From Planctomycetota bacterium (lineage in GTDB: Bacteria > Planctomycetota > Phycisphaerae > Phycisphaerales > SM1A02), in contig JADFIR010000011.1 in the NCBI GenBank assembly GCA_022566535.1, positions 1 to 64,000 on the forward strand: a DNA stretch of 64,000 nucleotides. Reading direction: 5' to 3'. The notes under the pieces are model-generated. The model was given only the letters and a program-made list of their open reading frames with translations, was not told the DNA's origin and ran no database searches. Shown piece by piece: positions 35,076 to 43,474 of this stretch; within the stretch, counting starts at the first letter, position 1; every line of letters starts with the position of its first letter. The translations under genes were made by a program, and so were the position numbers.

Positions 35076-35121
35076 TGAGCATCACCGCCGTGCGGCCTCT
35101 TCGCCCGAAGGAGGTATAGCC
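35076..35121 (+). promoter_or_regulatory. Shared leader block with ribosome site, copy 1
   Basis: Bases from TGAGC to the start codon match 36472-36517, including ACCGCCGTGCGGCCTCTTCG exactly, then a GGAGG ribosome site six to seven bases before ATG. CCGCCGTGCGG could pair locally. The conservation in an untranslated leader suggests a regulatory or recently duplicated unit. Confidence 0.5.
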
Positions 35122-36327
35122 ATGTTCAAGCCGTGTTGTATGGTCGCTGTGGTGTGTGTCACGCTCAGCAGCACCGCAGTCGCCGACATCATCAACGTCC
35201 CCGGTGATTACCCGACCATCCAGGCCGGTATCAACGCAGCCCAAAACGGCGATGAGGTCGTCGTCGCTGATGGGACCTACACCGGAGCGGGCAACCGCAA
35301 CGTGGTGTTCGCCGGCAAAGCCATCACCCTGCGCTCAGAGAACGGCCCGACAAACTGTATCATCGACTGCGAGAGCCTGGGGCGTGGATTCATCTTTTAC
35401 GAACTTGATACGGCCGCAACCGTCGTGGACGGCTTTACGATCACCAACGGGTTGGGACACCCCGGTGGTGCCATTTATGCGTACTACTTCAGCAGCCCGA
35501 CAATCACTAACTGCTTCATCACAGGCAACACCGGAGACGCTGGCGGCGGCGGCGGAATCTACTGTGCCATGTGCTTTGCGACGATCACGAACACCATCAT
35601 CACGGGCAACACCGCAATCGGCGACGGCGGTGGCGTTTACACCGAAGGCGGCGACCCCACGATCACCAACTCCTTGATCTCGGGGAACACCGCGGACTCC
35701 GGCGGCGGTGGCGTGTACTCCAATTGGGGCAGCCCGACAATCACCAACTCCACCATTGTGGGGAACACGGCGGGGAACATCGCCGGGGGAAGCTACTTCG
35801 GCGGAGAGACCACCCCGACGATCACCAACTCCATTCTCTGGGGTAACGGGCTCGATGAGATCTACGTCGATGAATCCAGCACCCTAGTGGTGAGTTACAG
35901 CAATGTTCAGGGCGGCTGGCCAGGCACCGCCAACATCGACGCCGATCCTTCGTTCGTTGATCCGACCAACGACAACTACCGCCTCTCCTCCGTCTCGCCG
36001 GGCATCGACGCCGGTGACAACACGGCGGTGCCCAAGGGCATTAGCACCGACCTCGACGGCAACCCGCGCTTTGTCGAAGACCCGGACACGCCCAACACCG
36101 GCAACGGTGGTCCGCCCATTGTGGACATGGGTGCATATGAGTTTCAGTTTTCGGGGTGCCTTTGGGACCTCGACCACAACGGCACCGTCGGCATCCTCGA
36201 CCTGCTTGCACTGCTCTCGGCCTGGGGCCCTGCCCCGACTCCTGACCCACCCGACTTCGATGGCGACGGCATGGTCGGCATCCTCGACCTGCTCTACCTG
36301 CTCGCCAACTGGGGGCCGTGTGCGTGA
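35122..36327 (+). CDS. Exported right-handed beta-helix protein with dockerin-like tail
   Basis: The 401-residue product has a signal peptide and then VPGDYPTIQAGINAAQNGDE, the usual opening of pectate-lyase-like beta-helix proteins. Repeated coils of the form PTITNxxIxGNTAxxGGGVY follow (about 100-250), and then the choice-of-anchor-type segment DADPSFVDPTNDNYRL ... LDGNPRF ... VDMGAYEFQ. Two dockerin-like repeats end the protein. It is probably a surface or secreted carbohydrate-interacting protein without visible catalytic residues. ATG 35122 follows AAGGAGG. Relics of a close paralogue lie at 38600-38976. Confidence 0.82.
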   Translation: MFKPCCMVAVVCVTLSSTAVADIINVPGDYPTIQAGINAAQNGDEVVVADGTYTGAGNRNVVFAGKAITLRSENGPTNCIIDCESLGRGFIFYELDTAATVVDGFTITNGLGHPGGAIYAYYFSSPTITNCFITGNTGDAGGGGGIYCAMCFATITNTIITGNTAIGDGGGVYTEGGDPTITNSLISGNTADSGGGGVYSNWGSPTITNSTIVGNTAGNIAGGSYFGGETTPTITNSILWGNGLDEIYVDESSTLVVSYSNVQGGWPGTANIDADPSFVDPTNDNYRLSSVSPGIDAGDNTAVPKGISTDLDGNPRFVEDPDTPNTGNGGPPIVDMGAYEFQFSGCLWDLDHNGTVGILDLLALLSAWGPAPTPDPPDFDGDGMVGILDLLYLLANWGPCA

Positions 36328-36376
36328 GCGTAGCGGTTGGGGCAGACTGCGCACCTGCAACCGCCCTAGATAGATA

Positions 36377-36406
36377 TTGCAACCAGCCTGCGAGCCGTCG
36401 TATACT
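36377..36406 (+). promoter_or_regulatory. Sigma-70-like promoter for the serine hydrolase
   Basis: TTGCAA (36377-36382) and TATACT (36401-36406) with an 18-base spacer, preceded by CTAGATA as in the copy at 35003. Confidence 0.6.
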
Positions 36407-36471
36407 GGTGCCGGAGTTCTGATCTCCGGCCGCATTAGGGGGTGCTGGCGGCCATGGATCGGCCAACAAGC

Positions 36472-36517
36472 TGAGCAGTACCGCCGTGCGGCCTCTTCGC
36501 CATGGGGAGGTGCAGCC
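36472..36517 (+). promoter_or_regulatory. Shared leader block with ribosome site, copy 2
   Basis: Matches 35076-35121. GGGGAGG lies seven bases before ATG 36518. The rest of the leader between promoter and this block differs from copy 1 and is longer. Confidence 0.5.
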
Positions 36518-37930
36518 ATGTTGTCGAGCCACAAATCGGTGAAATGGGCAGTCACGGCCATCGCTGTGGTTGCCGCCATGATGCTCGCCTCGGCCGCAGC
36601 GCAGGCCGACAAGGTAGACGACTACATCACCTCCGAGATGAAGAACCGTCATATCCCCGGTCTTGCCCTCGCTGTCGTCAAAAACGGCGAGGTCATCAAG
36701 GCGAAGGGCTACGGGCTCGCCAATGTGGAACTCAACGTGCCCGTCACGCCGGATAGCGTGTTCGACTTGGCCTCAATAACCAAGTCGTTCACGGCGACTG
36801 CCATTATGATGCTCGTTGAGGAGGGCAAGGTCGGGCTGGACGACAGGATCAGCAAGTATCTCATCAACGCGCCCTACACGTGGCGAGACATCACGGTGCG
36901 GCACCTGCTCACCCATACGGCCGGACTCGAAAGCGAGGGAGACTTTGGGCCGACCGCCGAGAAGTTCGAGTACGTTTCCAAACGCCCGCTGGATTTCGCG
37001 CCGGGAGAGCGCATGAAGTACAGTAATCAGGGCTATTTCCTGCTCGGCATGATCATCGAAAAAGTGAGCGGAAAACGCTGGCACGAGTTCCTGGCCGAGC
37101 GCATTTTTGAGCCGTTGGGGATGACGGCGACGACCGTACCCGATCCGTGGGACATCATCAAGAACCGCGCCGCGCATTACACCTTGCGTGACGGCAAACT
37201 GGCGCCCACCTGGTGGTTTATTTATCAGGACGAGCTCGCCTCTGCTGGTGGCATCTTGTCTACCGTACAGGATTTGGCCAAGTGGGATGCCGCGATCTAT
37301 ACCGAAAAAATCCTGAAGAAGTCCAGCCTTGAGCAGATGTGGACGCCCGTGAAATTCAATAGCGGCTTTGGTCACACGTATGGCTTCGGTTGGTCTTTGG
37401 ATGAGATTCGGAACCACAGGACCGTTGGTCATGCCGGCAGCAGCGGCACCTATATTTTGCGTCTCCCGGACGACAAACTGACGGTGATTGTGCTTAGCAA
37501 CCTGAATCAGAGCCGTTCAAAGCCGAGGATCATCGCACAAGGCGTTGCCGCGCACTATCTTCCGGCCATCCGGTTGAGTTCCCTGAAAGCGCAGCCAGAC
37601 CCCGACCCGCAGATGACGCAGAAGATGAGGAAGCTTCTGTCGGATATTGCGAATGGCGTAACGGATTCACCGCTCCTGACCCCCGAACGCAACGCCAGGG
37701 TTAGCCCCTCCTTTCGGCGTTATATCGCCGGCGTATCTTCGCTCAAGGGCGTGAAGTCATTCACGTTTCTTGTCTGTGACGACGTGCAGGGGCGGCAGAT
37801 CGATCGGTATGGCGTCCGTGTCAGCCGCATCTGCTACTACAAACTGGTTGATGCGCTGGAGACACGCTACCTTGCCTTCTACCTGACAGCGGACAACAAG
37901 GTCGCGGAGATCCGATCTTCAACGGAATAG
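36518..37930 (+). CDS. Exported class C beta-lactamase-family serine hydrolase
   Basis: The 470-residue protein has a signal peptide (AVTAIAVVAAMMLASAAAQA) and a beta-lactamase/penicillin-binding-protein-like domain. The nucleophile motif S86-I-T-K89, the Y168-S-N motif and GHAG as the third box are all present. The C-terminal 130 residues form an extra domain. Such enzymes include esterases, D-aminopeptidases and peptidoglycan hydrolases; a true beta-lactamase is unlikely. ATG 36518 is set by the ribosome site in the shared leader. Confidence 0.87.
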   Translation: MLSSHKSVKWAVTAIAVVAAMMLASAAAQADKVDDYITSEMKNRHIPGLALAVVKNGEVIKAKGYGLANVELNVPVTPDSVFDLASITKSFTATAIMMLVEEGKVGLDDRISKYLINAPYTWRDITVRHLLTHTAGLESEGDFGPTAEKFEYVSKRPLDFAPGERMKYSNQGYFLLGMIIEKVSGKRWHEFLAERIFEPLGMTATTVPDPWDIIKNRAAHYTLRDGKLAPTWWFIYQDELASAGGILSTVQDLAKWDAAIYTEKILKKSSLEQMWTPVKFNSGFGHTYGFGWSLDEIRNHRTVGHAGSSGTYILRLPDDKLTVIVLSNLNQSRSKPRIIAQGVAAHYLPAIRLSSLKAQPDPDPQMTQKMRKLLSDIANGVTDSPLLTPERNARVSPSFRRYIAGVSSLKGVKSFTFLVCDDVQGRQIDRYGVRVSRICYYKLVDALETRYLAFYLTADNKVAEIRSSTE

Positions 37931-38064
37931 GCCGCACGCCTTTGTTTCTATCCTGCGCACGTCGCTGCTGGCGCTGGTGGAAGTACCGGGCCTAGGTCTG
38001 CCGCCCTATGTATGATCTCTGCCATCGACACCGCTGGTCGCATGGCGACCTAACCCGGGCCACC

Positions 38065-38145
38065 CCGCCCGACTTCGACGGTGACGGCACCGTCGGCATC
38101 CTCAACCTGCTGACGCTGCTCGCCAACTAGGGACCGTGTCCATAG
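38065..38145 (+). pseudogene. Dockerin-like repeat relic with nonsense mutation
   Basis: The segment reads PPDFDGDGTVGILNLLTLLA-N-stop-GPCP-stop. The stop TAG at 38128 replaces the conserved TGG (Trp) of the NWGPCP ending. No gene body precedes it. It abuts a minus-strand ATPase relic. Confidence 0.75.
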
Positions 38146-38497
38146 GCACGTCCAGCCGCGTCGCCTGTGAAATCCTGGACGCCATGTGCACGGTCTGCAA
38201 GGTCCACTGCGCCACCTGGCGCCCCCGCCCGACCTCGCCGGCCCCGGCCGACTTGTCCAGCTTCGCGCCCAGTATCTCGATGACGAAGAATGGATCGGCC
38301 AGGGTGTTGGCGATCACCCACGCCAACGACGACTTGCCCGTGCCGCTGTTGTTGCCGCCGGCGCAGTCGATGAAGAACGCGCCACGATCGAAGCCTTGCC
38401 GATTGACGATACGGCGAGCTGCGGCTACCGCCTTGTCCTGGCCGACCAGATCGGCCCACGACTTCGGACGGTAATGCTGATACAGTGTGTTTGTTAT
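38146..38497 (-). pseudogene. Clamp-loader-like AAA ATPase fragment with ATA in place of start codon
   Basis: The frame reads ITNTLYQHYRPKSWADLVGQ, then DKAVAAARRIV and a P-loop variant NNSGTGKSSLA. This is the N-terminus of clamp-loader or gamma-tau-like AAA proteins seen in phages. GAGGAG lies seven bases before ATA (38497-38495), exactly where ATG would be expected, so the start has probably mutated. After about 118 codons the frame runs into the dockerin relic and loses similarity. It may come from the same phage type as the terminase genes. Confidence 0.6.
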
Positions 38498-38522
38498 GAC
38501 TGATCTCCTCAGTTGTGGCCAC

Positions 38523-38558
38523 GCTCCCGGCTGTCCATGCAGCGCGGGAGCATTTCTT
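38523..38558 (+). terminator. Possible rho-independent terminator
   Basis: GCTCCCG pairs with CGGGAGC across a 15-base loop and is followed by ATTTCTTT. No intact gene ends here, so it may be a leftover. Confidence 0.35.
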
Positions 38559-38599
38559 TAGGCGCGCCTCACGGCGAAGCGCGATTACCTTAGGGAACG

Positions 38600-38976
38600 G
38601 TTGATCTCGATGGCAACCCCCGCTTCAACGCCGATGAGCTTGACTTCGACCCTGGCTGCGGCATCCCGGTCGTCGTGGACATGGGTGCGTACGAATATCA
38701 ATTCGATCCCGTCGAAGATGTGATCTTCGCGGACCTCAACAGCGACGGCGTGGTCGGCATCCTTGATTTGCTGGGCGTCCTCGCGGCGTGGGGCGATGCT
38801 GGCAACAACTGGCTGGCCGACCTCGACATCGACGGCGACGTGGGCATCTTCGATCTGCTCACTTTGCTAGCTCATTGGGGGTGACTTGCACCGACCCCGG
38901 CGGCCCGCCGGACTTCGACGGCGACGGCACCGTCGGCATCCTCGACCTGCTCACGCTGCTGGCCAACTGGAGCTGA
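38600..38976 (+). pseudogene. C-terminal relic of beta-helix/dockerin paralogue, frameshifted
   Basis: The frame from 38603 reads DLDGNPRFNADELDFDPGCG, VDMGAYEYQFDP and a dockerin pair ending LLTLLAHWG-stop at 38884. The continuing dockerin segment (DPGGPPDFDGDGTVGILDLL ... NWS-stop) is in a different frame up to 38976. It parallels the tail of the protein at 35122 but lacks signal peptide, helix body and start. Confidence 0.75.
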
Positions 38977-39068
38977 TGGTCGAAATACGTACGTGGCCCC
39001 TGTTATCCCCTGATTATCCCTGATCATCCAAACGTCTGGACAAAGACGTCATGGAGCGGGTAGGCCAT

Positions 39069-39764
39069 CTACGGTTCCGATCTCAGCGTGCGTGCAGATC
39101 CGCCGCGGCGGTCGGTTATAGTGACAAATCCGTCGCCGCGTTCGTCTGCTCCGAGGCTTGCGACAAGTTGACCAGTCTTGTTCAGGACAGCGATAGTACC
39201 GCCATCGTCGGTCGAGCCAAGTGTGACGAGCTTCTGGTCGCCGCGCAGGATGACGACCACCCCAGTGCTACCGCCGTCGCCCACGCCAAGCCCGACGACC
39301 ATCTGGCCCTTGTCGTTGTAGGTGCCGATGGTGCCGTAGCCGCCCTCGGTCGCACCGAGCTCAACAAGCTTCTGGCCTTTGATGTTGAAAATGGCGACCG
39401 CCCCAGCACCGGCCTCGCTCACGCCGAGCCCAACGAGTTGCTGGCCTTTCCCGTTGTAGGTGACGACCATACCACGGTATCCGTCGCCGACCTGTACACC
39501 CCCCAAGGCGGCCAGGGTATTGCCGTTCTTGTCGTATGATGCGACAATGCCGGAGCCTCGCGGGCCAGGCTTTAGCTCGACCAGCACTTGACCTTTGTCA
39601 TCCACGACCTGGAACATCTTGGTCCGGATCACCTCCGGCACTGTGTTGTTCTGGCCAGCGCTGATGCAGATCCCGGTCACGGTGGCCAGACCGACCAGGG
39701 TTAGCAGCGCGCGGTAGCGACGGTTGGTGCGTTCCAGCCTGTCGATGCGTTCCTTCAGTGACAT
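39069..39764 (-). CDS. Membrane-anchored repeat protein of unknown function
   Basis: The 231-residue protein starts with a short basic coiled segment (MSLKERIDRLERTNRRYRAL), one membrane helix or signal (LTLVGLATVTGICISAG), and then about six repeats of 25-30 residues of the form G-x-V-x-x-Y/F-N-x-K-G-x-x-L-V-x-L-G. These predict a small beta-solenoid or propeller. Similar proteins are frequent in planctomycetes; function is unknown. ATG 39764 follows AGGAG; the frame is open to 39821 without a ribosome site. Confidence 0.7.
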   Translation of the reverse strand: MSLKERIDRLERTNRRYRALLTLVGLATVTGICISAGQNNTVPEVIRTKMFQVVDDKGQVLVELKPGPRGSGIVASYDKNGNTLAALGGVQVGDGYRGMVVTYNGKGQQLVGLGVSEAGAGAVAIFNIKGQKLVELGATEGGYGTIGTYNDKGQMVVGLGVGDGGSTGVVVILRGDQKLVTLGSTDDGGTIAVLNKTGQLVASLGADERGDGFVTITDRRGGSARTLRSEP

Positions 39765-40108
39765 GCCATTTCTCCTGTGGCTATTCGGCTTGAAGACAGC
39801 TCGATGCTGACACGATACCACACGGTGATTCCCATGATCCCATGCCGCAGGCCCGGGGAGGTGTCGAACCTCGGGAACTGCCGGCGAAAGCCCGAGATCG
39901 CGGCATCCGTACGGCGTATGGGTTCAAATCTCAGCCCCAGGGGAAGTGGGGTGCTCGCAGGAGGTTGATGCCGGACGGGGTCGGCTGAGGCCTCACCCTA
40001 TCGGAATGGTCTCGACCTGGACGCACGCACGCCGTATGGTGCAAATACTCGGCGGAATGAACCAGGGCCCGGCTGGTTATTGCGTTTCCATGCTCTCATC
40101 GCCCTCGA
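39765..40108. other. Intergenic region with two IS-end-like sequences
   Basis: CGTATGGGTTCAAATCTCAG at 39915 and CGTATGGTGCAAATACTCGG at 40033 resemble family A ends in the same orientation. The second probably marks the right end of the dead IS at 40033-41061. No gene is visible. Confidence 0.45.
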
Positions 40109-40321
40109 TCAGGGCCTTTCCGGCTCCTTCTTGTGGGGATTCTCGTCGGGTCGCTCGGCGGATCTCTCAGGATCGCGCAGCGCTCTGCGAAGGGCGCGGT
40201 TCTCTTTGCTCAGTCGTTTGTACTCGTGGTGCTGTTGGGGATTCATCCAGCCGAACATGGCCATGAACAGCTGCGACAGCGGTATTCGAAGCGGCCGTCG
40301 TCGAAGACGGGGTTCGTTCAC
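40109..40321 (-). CDS. Small ORF trailing the IS transposase (uncertain)
   Basis: The 70-residue ORF begins at GTG overlapping the transposase stop (GTGA). It contains LRIPLSQLFMAMFGWMNPQQ and a basic helix (KRLSKENRALRRALRD), which resembles the N-terminal helix of related rve transposases rather than an independent protein. It may be a displaced N-terminal segment or a conserved accessory ORF of this IS. Confidence 0.3.
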   Translation of the reverse strand: MNEPRLRRRPLRIPLSQLFMAMFGWMNPQQHHEYKRLSKENRALRRALRDPERSAERPDENPHKKEPERP

Positions 40322-41061
40322 GCTGCGATTCCGTGGTATGAGCGCAGGAATCCGCCGAGTCGCTCACGGCACTGGGCTGATTCCGCCGGCGGGGATCCCG
40401 GGATCGCAAGCTCGAGTGGTCGGTTGCCGACGCCTTGATGCGGTCGCTCCTCGTGGTAGTGTTCGACGTATTGGGTGATCGCATGCCGCAGCGATCCCTC
40501 GCTGAACAGGATCAACCGGCCGTGGCACTCCTCCTTGATCGAGCGGACGAAGCGTTCGGCGAAGGCGTTCAGGTTCGGTGATCGTGGTGGAAGAGGCAGC
40601 GGCTCTACTCCGGCAGCCGCGAGCAGGTGTTGGAACGCCTCACCGTACTTCGTGTCGCGATCGATGATCAAGAATCGCTTGCCGAGCAGGAGCCCATCTT
40701 CCACGTCGGCGAGGTTCCTCGCGGTCTGCTTCATCCATGCCGCGTTCGGAGCCCGAGTGATGCCTGCGACGTGTACACGCCGCGTCGATAACTCCATGAC
40801 CAAGAGCACGTAGTACGTGGCGAGACCCCGCCAGGTGCAGACTTCGACCGTGAAGAAATCGGCAGCGGCAAGACAATCCCAGTTCGCGCTGAGGAACTGC
40901 CGCCAAGTCGTTCGTTTCCGCCGTTCGGAGGAAGGCTCGATCCCGTTGGCTTTGAGAATGTTGCGCACCGTGGTTGGTCACAGCCGATGCCCGAGCTTCC
41001 TGATCTCGCCCTCGATCCGATCGTATCCCCACAGCGGATTCTCGAGCGCCATCCATCCCTG
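40318..41061 (-). pseudogene. rve-family IS transposase, N-truncated with in-frame stop
   Basis: The integrase core is present: [47 protein letters not shown] and YVEHYHEERPHQG, with the D-D-E residues in place. Upstream, NPLWGYDRIEGEIRKLGHRL is followed by TGA where homologues continue SPTTVRNIL, and the N-terminal HTH part is missing. The element's right end is near 40033; the left end joins a zinc-ribbon gene relic at about 41065. Confidence 0.8.
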
Positions 41062-41075
41062 GCCCGTTCGCCCTG

Positions 41076-41213
41076 CGGCGGATTATCCGACGCAAGCGCG
41101 GGCTGTGTGTGTCCTGCGGCTACGACCTGCGCCACGCCGACCACGAGGCGTGTCCGGAGTGCGGCTGGGCGCGGGCTGGGCAGTCCCGATCCATAATCCC
41201 GCCTCGCAAATGA
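41076..41213 (+). pseudogene. C-terminal zinc-ribbon relic (CGYDLR ... CPECG)
   Basis: The frame reads RRIIRRKRGLCVSCGYDLRH followed by CPECGWARAG and a stop at 41211. The CxxCGYDLR/CPECG ribbon ends many planctomycete membrane proteins. The rest of the gene has been replaced by the dead IS. Confidence 0.6.
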
Positions 41214-41257
41214 GCCGATAGGACCGTATCGCTCACGATCCTACCTAGGGACCAGTC

Positions 41258-41689
41258 ATGAAGCTCGGCGACATCATGACCAAGTCGGTCGTCACCGTCC
41301 ACATGGACGACACGCTCCAGCGGATTCGAGACATCTTCGGGGAATCCGAGTTCCATCACCTTGTTGTGACCGACGAAGGCAAGGTGGTCGGCGTCATTTC
41401 GGACCGCGATCTGCTCAAGCAGCTCAGCCCGTTCGCGGGACACGTATTGATGGAGCGTCAGCAGGACCTGAACATATTCAAGCGCAGGGCACATCAGATA
41501 ATGCGTCGGCGGCCGGTGGTTGCCCGTGAGCACATGCCCCTTGCCGAGGCGAGTGACCTGCTCATGCGCAAAGGCGTCACTTGCCTACCGATCGTGTCTC
41601 GTGATTGGCGCGTTCGTGGGATCGTGACCTGGCGCGACCTGTTGCCGCATTGCTTCCGCTGCAAGCCCTCGGAGGCGGACGCGGCGTGA
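41258..41689 (+). CDS. Two-CBS-domain protein
   Basis: The 143-residue protein consists of two CBS motifs (about 1-62 and 75-132): LGDIMTKSVVTVHMDDTLQR with GVISDRDLL, and IMRRRPVVAREHMPLAEASD with GIVTWRDLL. CBS pairs bind adenine nucleotides and regulate partners. It stands alone, so its partner is unknown. The start ATG 41258 begins the first CBS directly; no strong ribosome site is visible. Confidence 0.88.
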   Translation: MKLGDIMTKSVVTVHMDDTLQRIRDIFGESEFHHLVVTDEGKVVGVISDRDLLKQLSPFAGHVLMERQQDLNIFKRRAHQIMRRRPVVAREHMPLAEASDLLMRKGVTCLPIVSRDWRVRGIVTWRDLLPHCFRCKPSEADAA

Positions 41690-41815
41690 GATGAGAAATG
41701 CGCCGGGCAGCGCGGATGACCCACTACGCCACCAACGTCTCACCGGCCGACGTTGCCGACCCGAATGATCTGCTGGCCGAGGTGGGCACGTTGCCGCAGG
41801 ATAGGCGGGACTACG

Positions 41816-41962
41816 CTAGCGCCGGAGCGGACGCGCGAAGCTCAACTCGTGGCCATCGGGGTCCGTTAGCTGGAAACAGCGCTCGCCCAATTCGGCGTCT
41901 CGCGACGGAACGCTGATACGCATGGGCTCATATTCGTTTCTAGCACCGATGTCAAATGCCCC
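41816..41962 (-). pseudogene. Glyoxalase/VOC-family C-terminal relic
   Basis: The minus strand reads EPMRISVPSRDAELGERCFQ then LTDPDGHELSFARPLRR-stop, matching the final strand and metal ligand region (DPDGHELSF) of VOC proteins. No N-terminal half is found upstream. A plus-strand ORF over the same bases looks spurious. Confidence 0.55.
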
Positions 41963-42027
41963 CTTACCCAGCTACGTGCCTGCCTTAACAATTCGGTTGA
42001 CAAGCCCGAATCGGCTCGGCATTCGAC

Positions 42028-42399
42028 TCAGGTGACGAACCTCACACCGACGCCGAAGATCGACCCAACCAGCTTCGCACAATGGACCACGCTTACTCGG
42101 GCGGAGAATTGCTCCCACAGCGCCGAGCCGAGATCGACGACCAGCTCATCGTCGACAGCGAGTGCTCGTTCAGTCAGCAGGAACATCCCACCTCTGGAGA
42201 AATCCAGTGCCCACGCCTCACTAATCGACCTGTGCGAGCCGTCCTCCGATTCGACAGCAAGTGTCACCCCGGTGTTGAGGGGATAGCGAGTACTTGATCG
42301 CCGTTTGTTGACCTCAGCCTGCCGTCGGCGAAGCCGTTGCTCCAGTATTTCGAGTAGAGTCGGTTTACCCTGATCGGTTGCGGATGCAGTGTGCGACAT
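42028..42399 (-). CDS. PilZ-domain protein
   Basis: The 123-residue protein is a single PilZ domain (about 30-120) after a short helix. RRSSTRYPLN supplies the RxxxR c-di-GMP motif and ALDFSRGGMFLL the D/N-x-S-x-x-G motif. It probably binds cyclic di-GMP and controls motility or surface traits. AAGGAG lies seven bases before ATG 42399. Confidence 0.82.
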   Translation of the reverse strand: MSHTASATDQGKPTLLEILEQRLRRRQAEVNKRRSSTRYPLNTGVTLAVESEDGSHRSISEAWALDFSRGGMFLLTERALAVDDELVVDLGSALWEQFSARVSVVHCAKLVGSIFGVGVRFVT

Positions 42400-43474
42400 G
42401 GTCGGACTCCTTGATCGCTTTTCTCGTAAATGGCGCGCAAAGTCACCGTGCCTGCCAAAGAGGAGAGGCGCTGTCAACCGTCTGAGTGTGAGGGTCAGAC
42501 CAAGATTGGTTCAAAATCGTCGCCCACCTGTGGCCTGAGGCCGGCAGACCCGCGACCTCTTGGCAGTTGGAGAAGGACCTGTCTCTCCCGAAAACCTCGT
42601 CCGGAGTCGTACGGGCGTGAGACTCCGACCTTGCTACTGAGCAAAGCCGCGTCGAGCACGTCGAGAGCGATCAAGAGATGGTGGGAATTCGGATTCTGCC
42701 AGGATCGGCGCGGCCGACCACGTATGGGTCCAAGACTCAGACCAACCGGAGGTGACGCTTGATCAGCCGGTTGGAGGCAGTGGAGGTGGCCTTCTCATCG
42801 CCTGTGTCCGGCGTCCATTGGGGGTAACCGAGTCGCCGATCATGACCTGGCTCGTCGGCGTCGGTGTGGGTGGGAATGGCCAGGTCGGGGCTCCAGGTCC
42901 AGGCATGGACTTGTGTGGCAACGCTCACTGACAGCGCCGCCGCGTGGGCCATCGGATCCAGGTCGGTGCCCATGGGCCCGGCGGCGCACCGGCTCGGCCT
43001 GGAGGCCGTTCTCGTGGGTGACGGGCAAGATCATCCAGGTCCGACGGCCGGATTTACGGGACCGCTCGCAGGGGATGACCTGGACCACCACTGCCGCTAC
43101 CCACGTGGCGCAGGCGAAGCCCTTCGATAGCGAGCGGAGGTGGTGGATTCGCTGGCCGGGTCTGGATCGGCTTGGTGGTTGTTGGCTGGGATATCGAGGT
43201 CTACGTGGCCCGGGGATTGGCCGCCGGACGACCGCCGAAACACGTGTCATAGTCGCGCGGGGGTGACACACCCTAACGCTTTGACACGACCAAAGTTACG
43301 GCGACTCGGCACCCGCTGGCCTATGACAAAAAGGACACCGTTTTTCTCCCCCTGACCCTATGGTTTTGGGGTCGCCTTGTTTGGAGATTGATATGGTGCA
43401 TAACGGCCGCGGCTGGGCAGCGGAGGACAGCTTCGTTTGAGCGGTGGCGGGTCCGGGTCCGACGCTTCCGTCTA
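42400..43474. other. Gene-poor, decayed region with IS ends
   Basis: No convincing gene is found in about 1.1 kb. TGTCTCTCCCGAAAAC at 42580 is a family B end and CGTATGGGTCCAAGACTCAG at 42720 a family A end. Directly beyond the latter, the minus strand has two overlapping open frames (about 42737-43140) that look like one frameshifted, unrecognised ORF. Confidence 0.45.

Noticed and set aside
41698-41916. 72-codon plus-strand ORF after the CBS gene
   Set aside because: No ribosome site or family; the opposite strand carries a recognisable VOC tail over the same bases.
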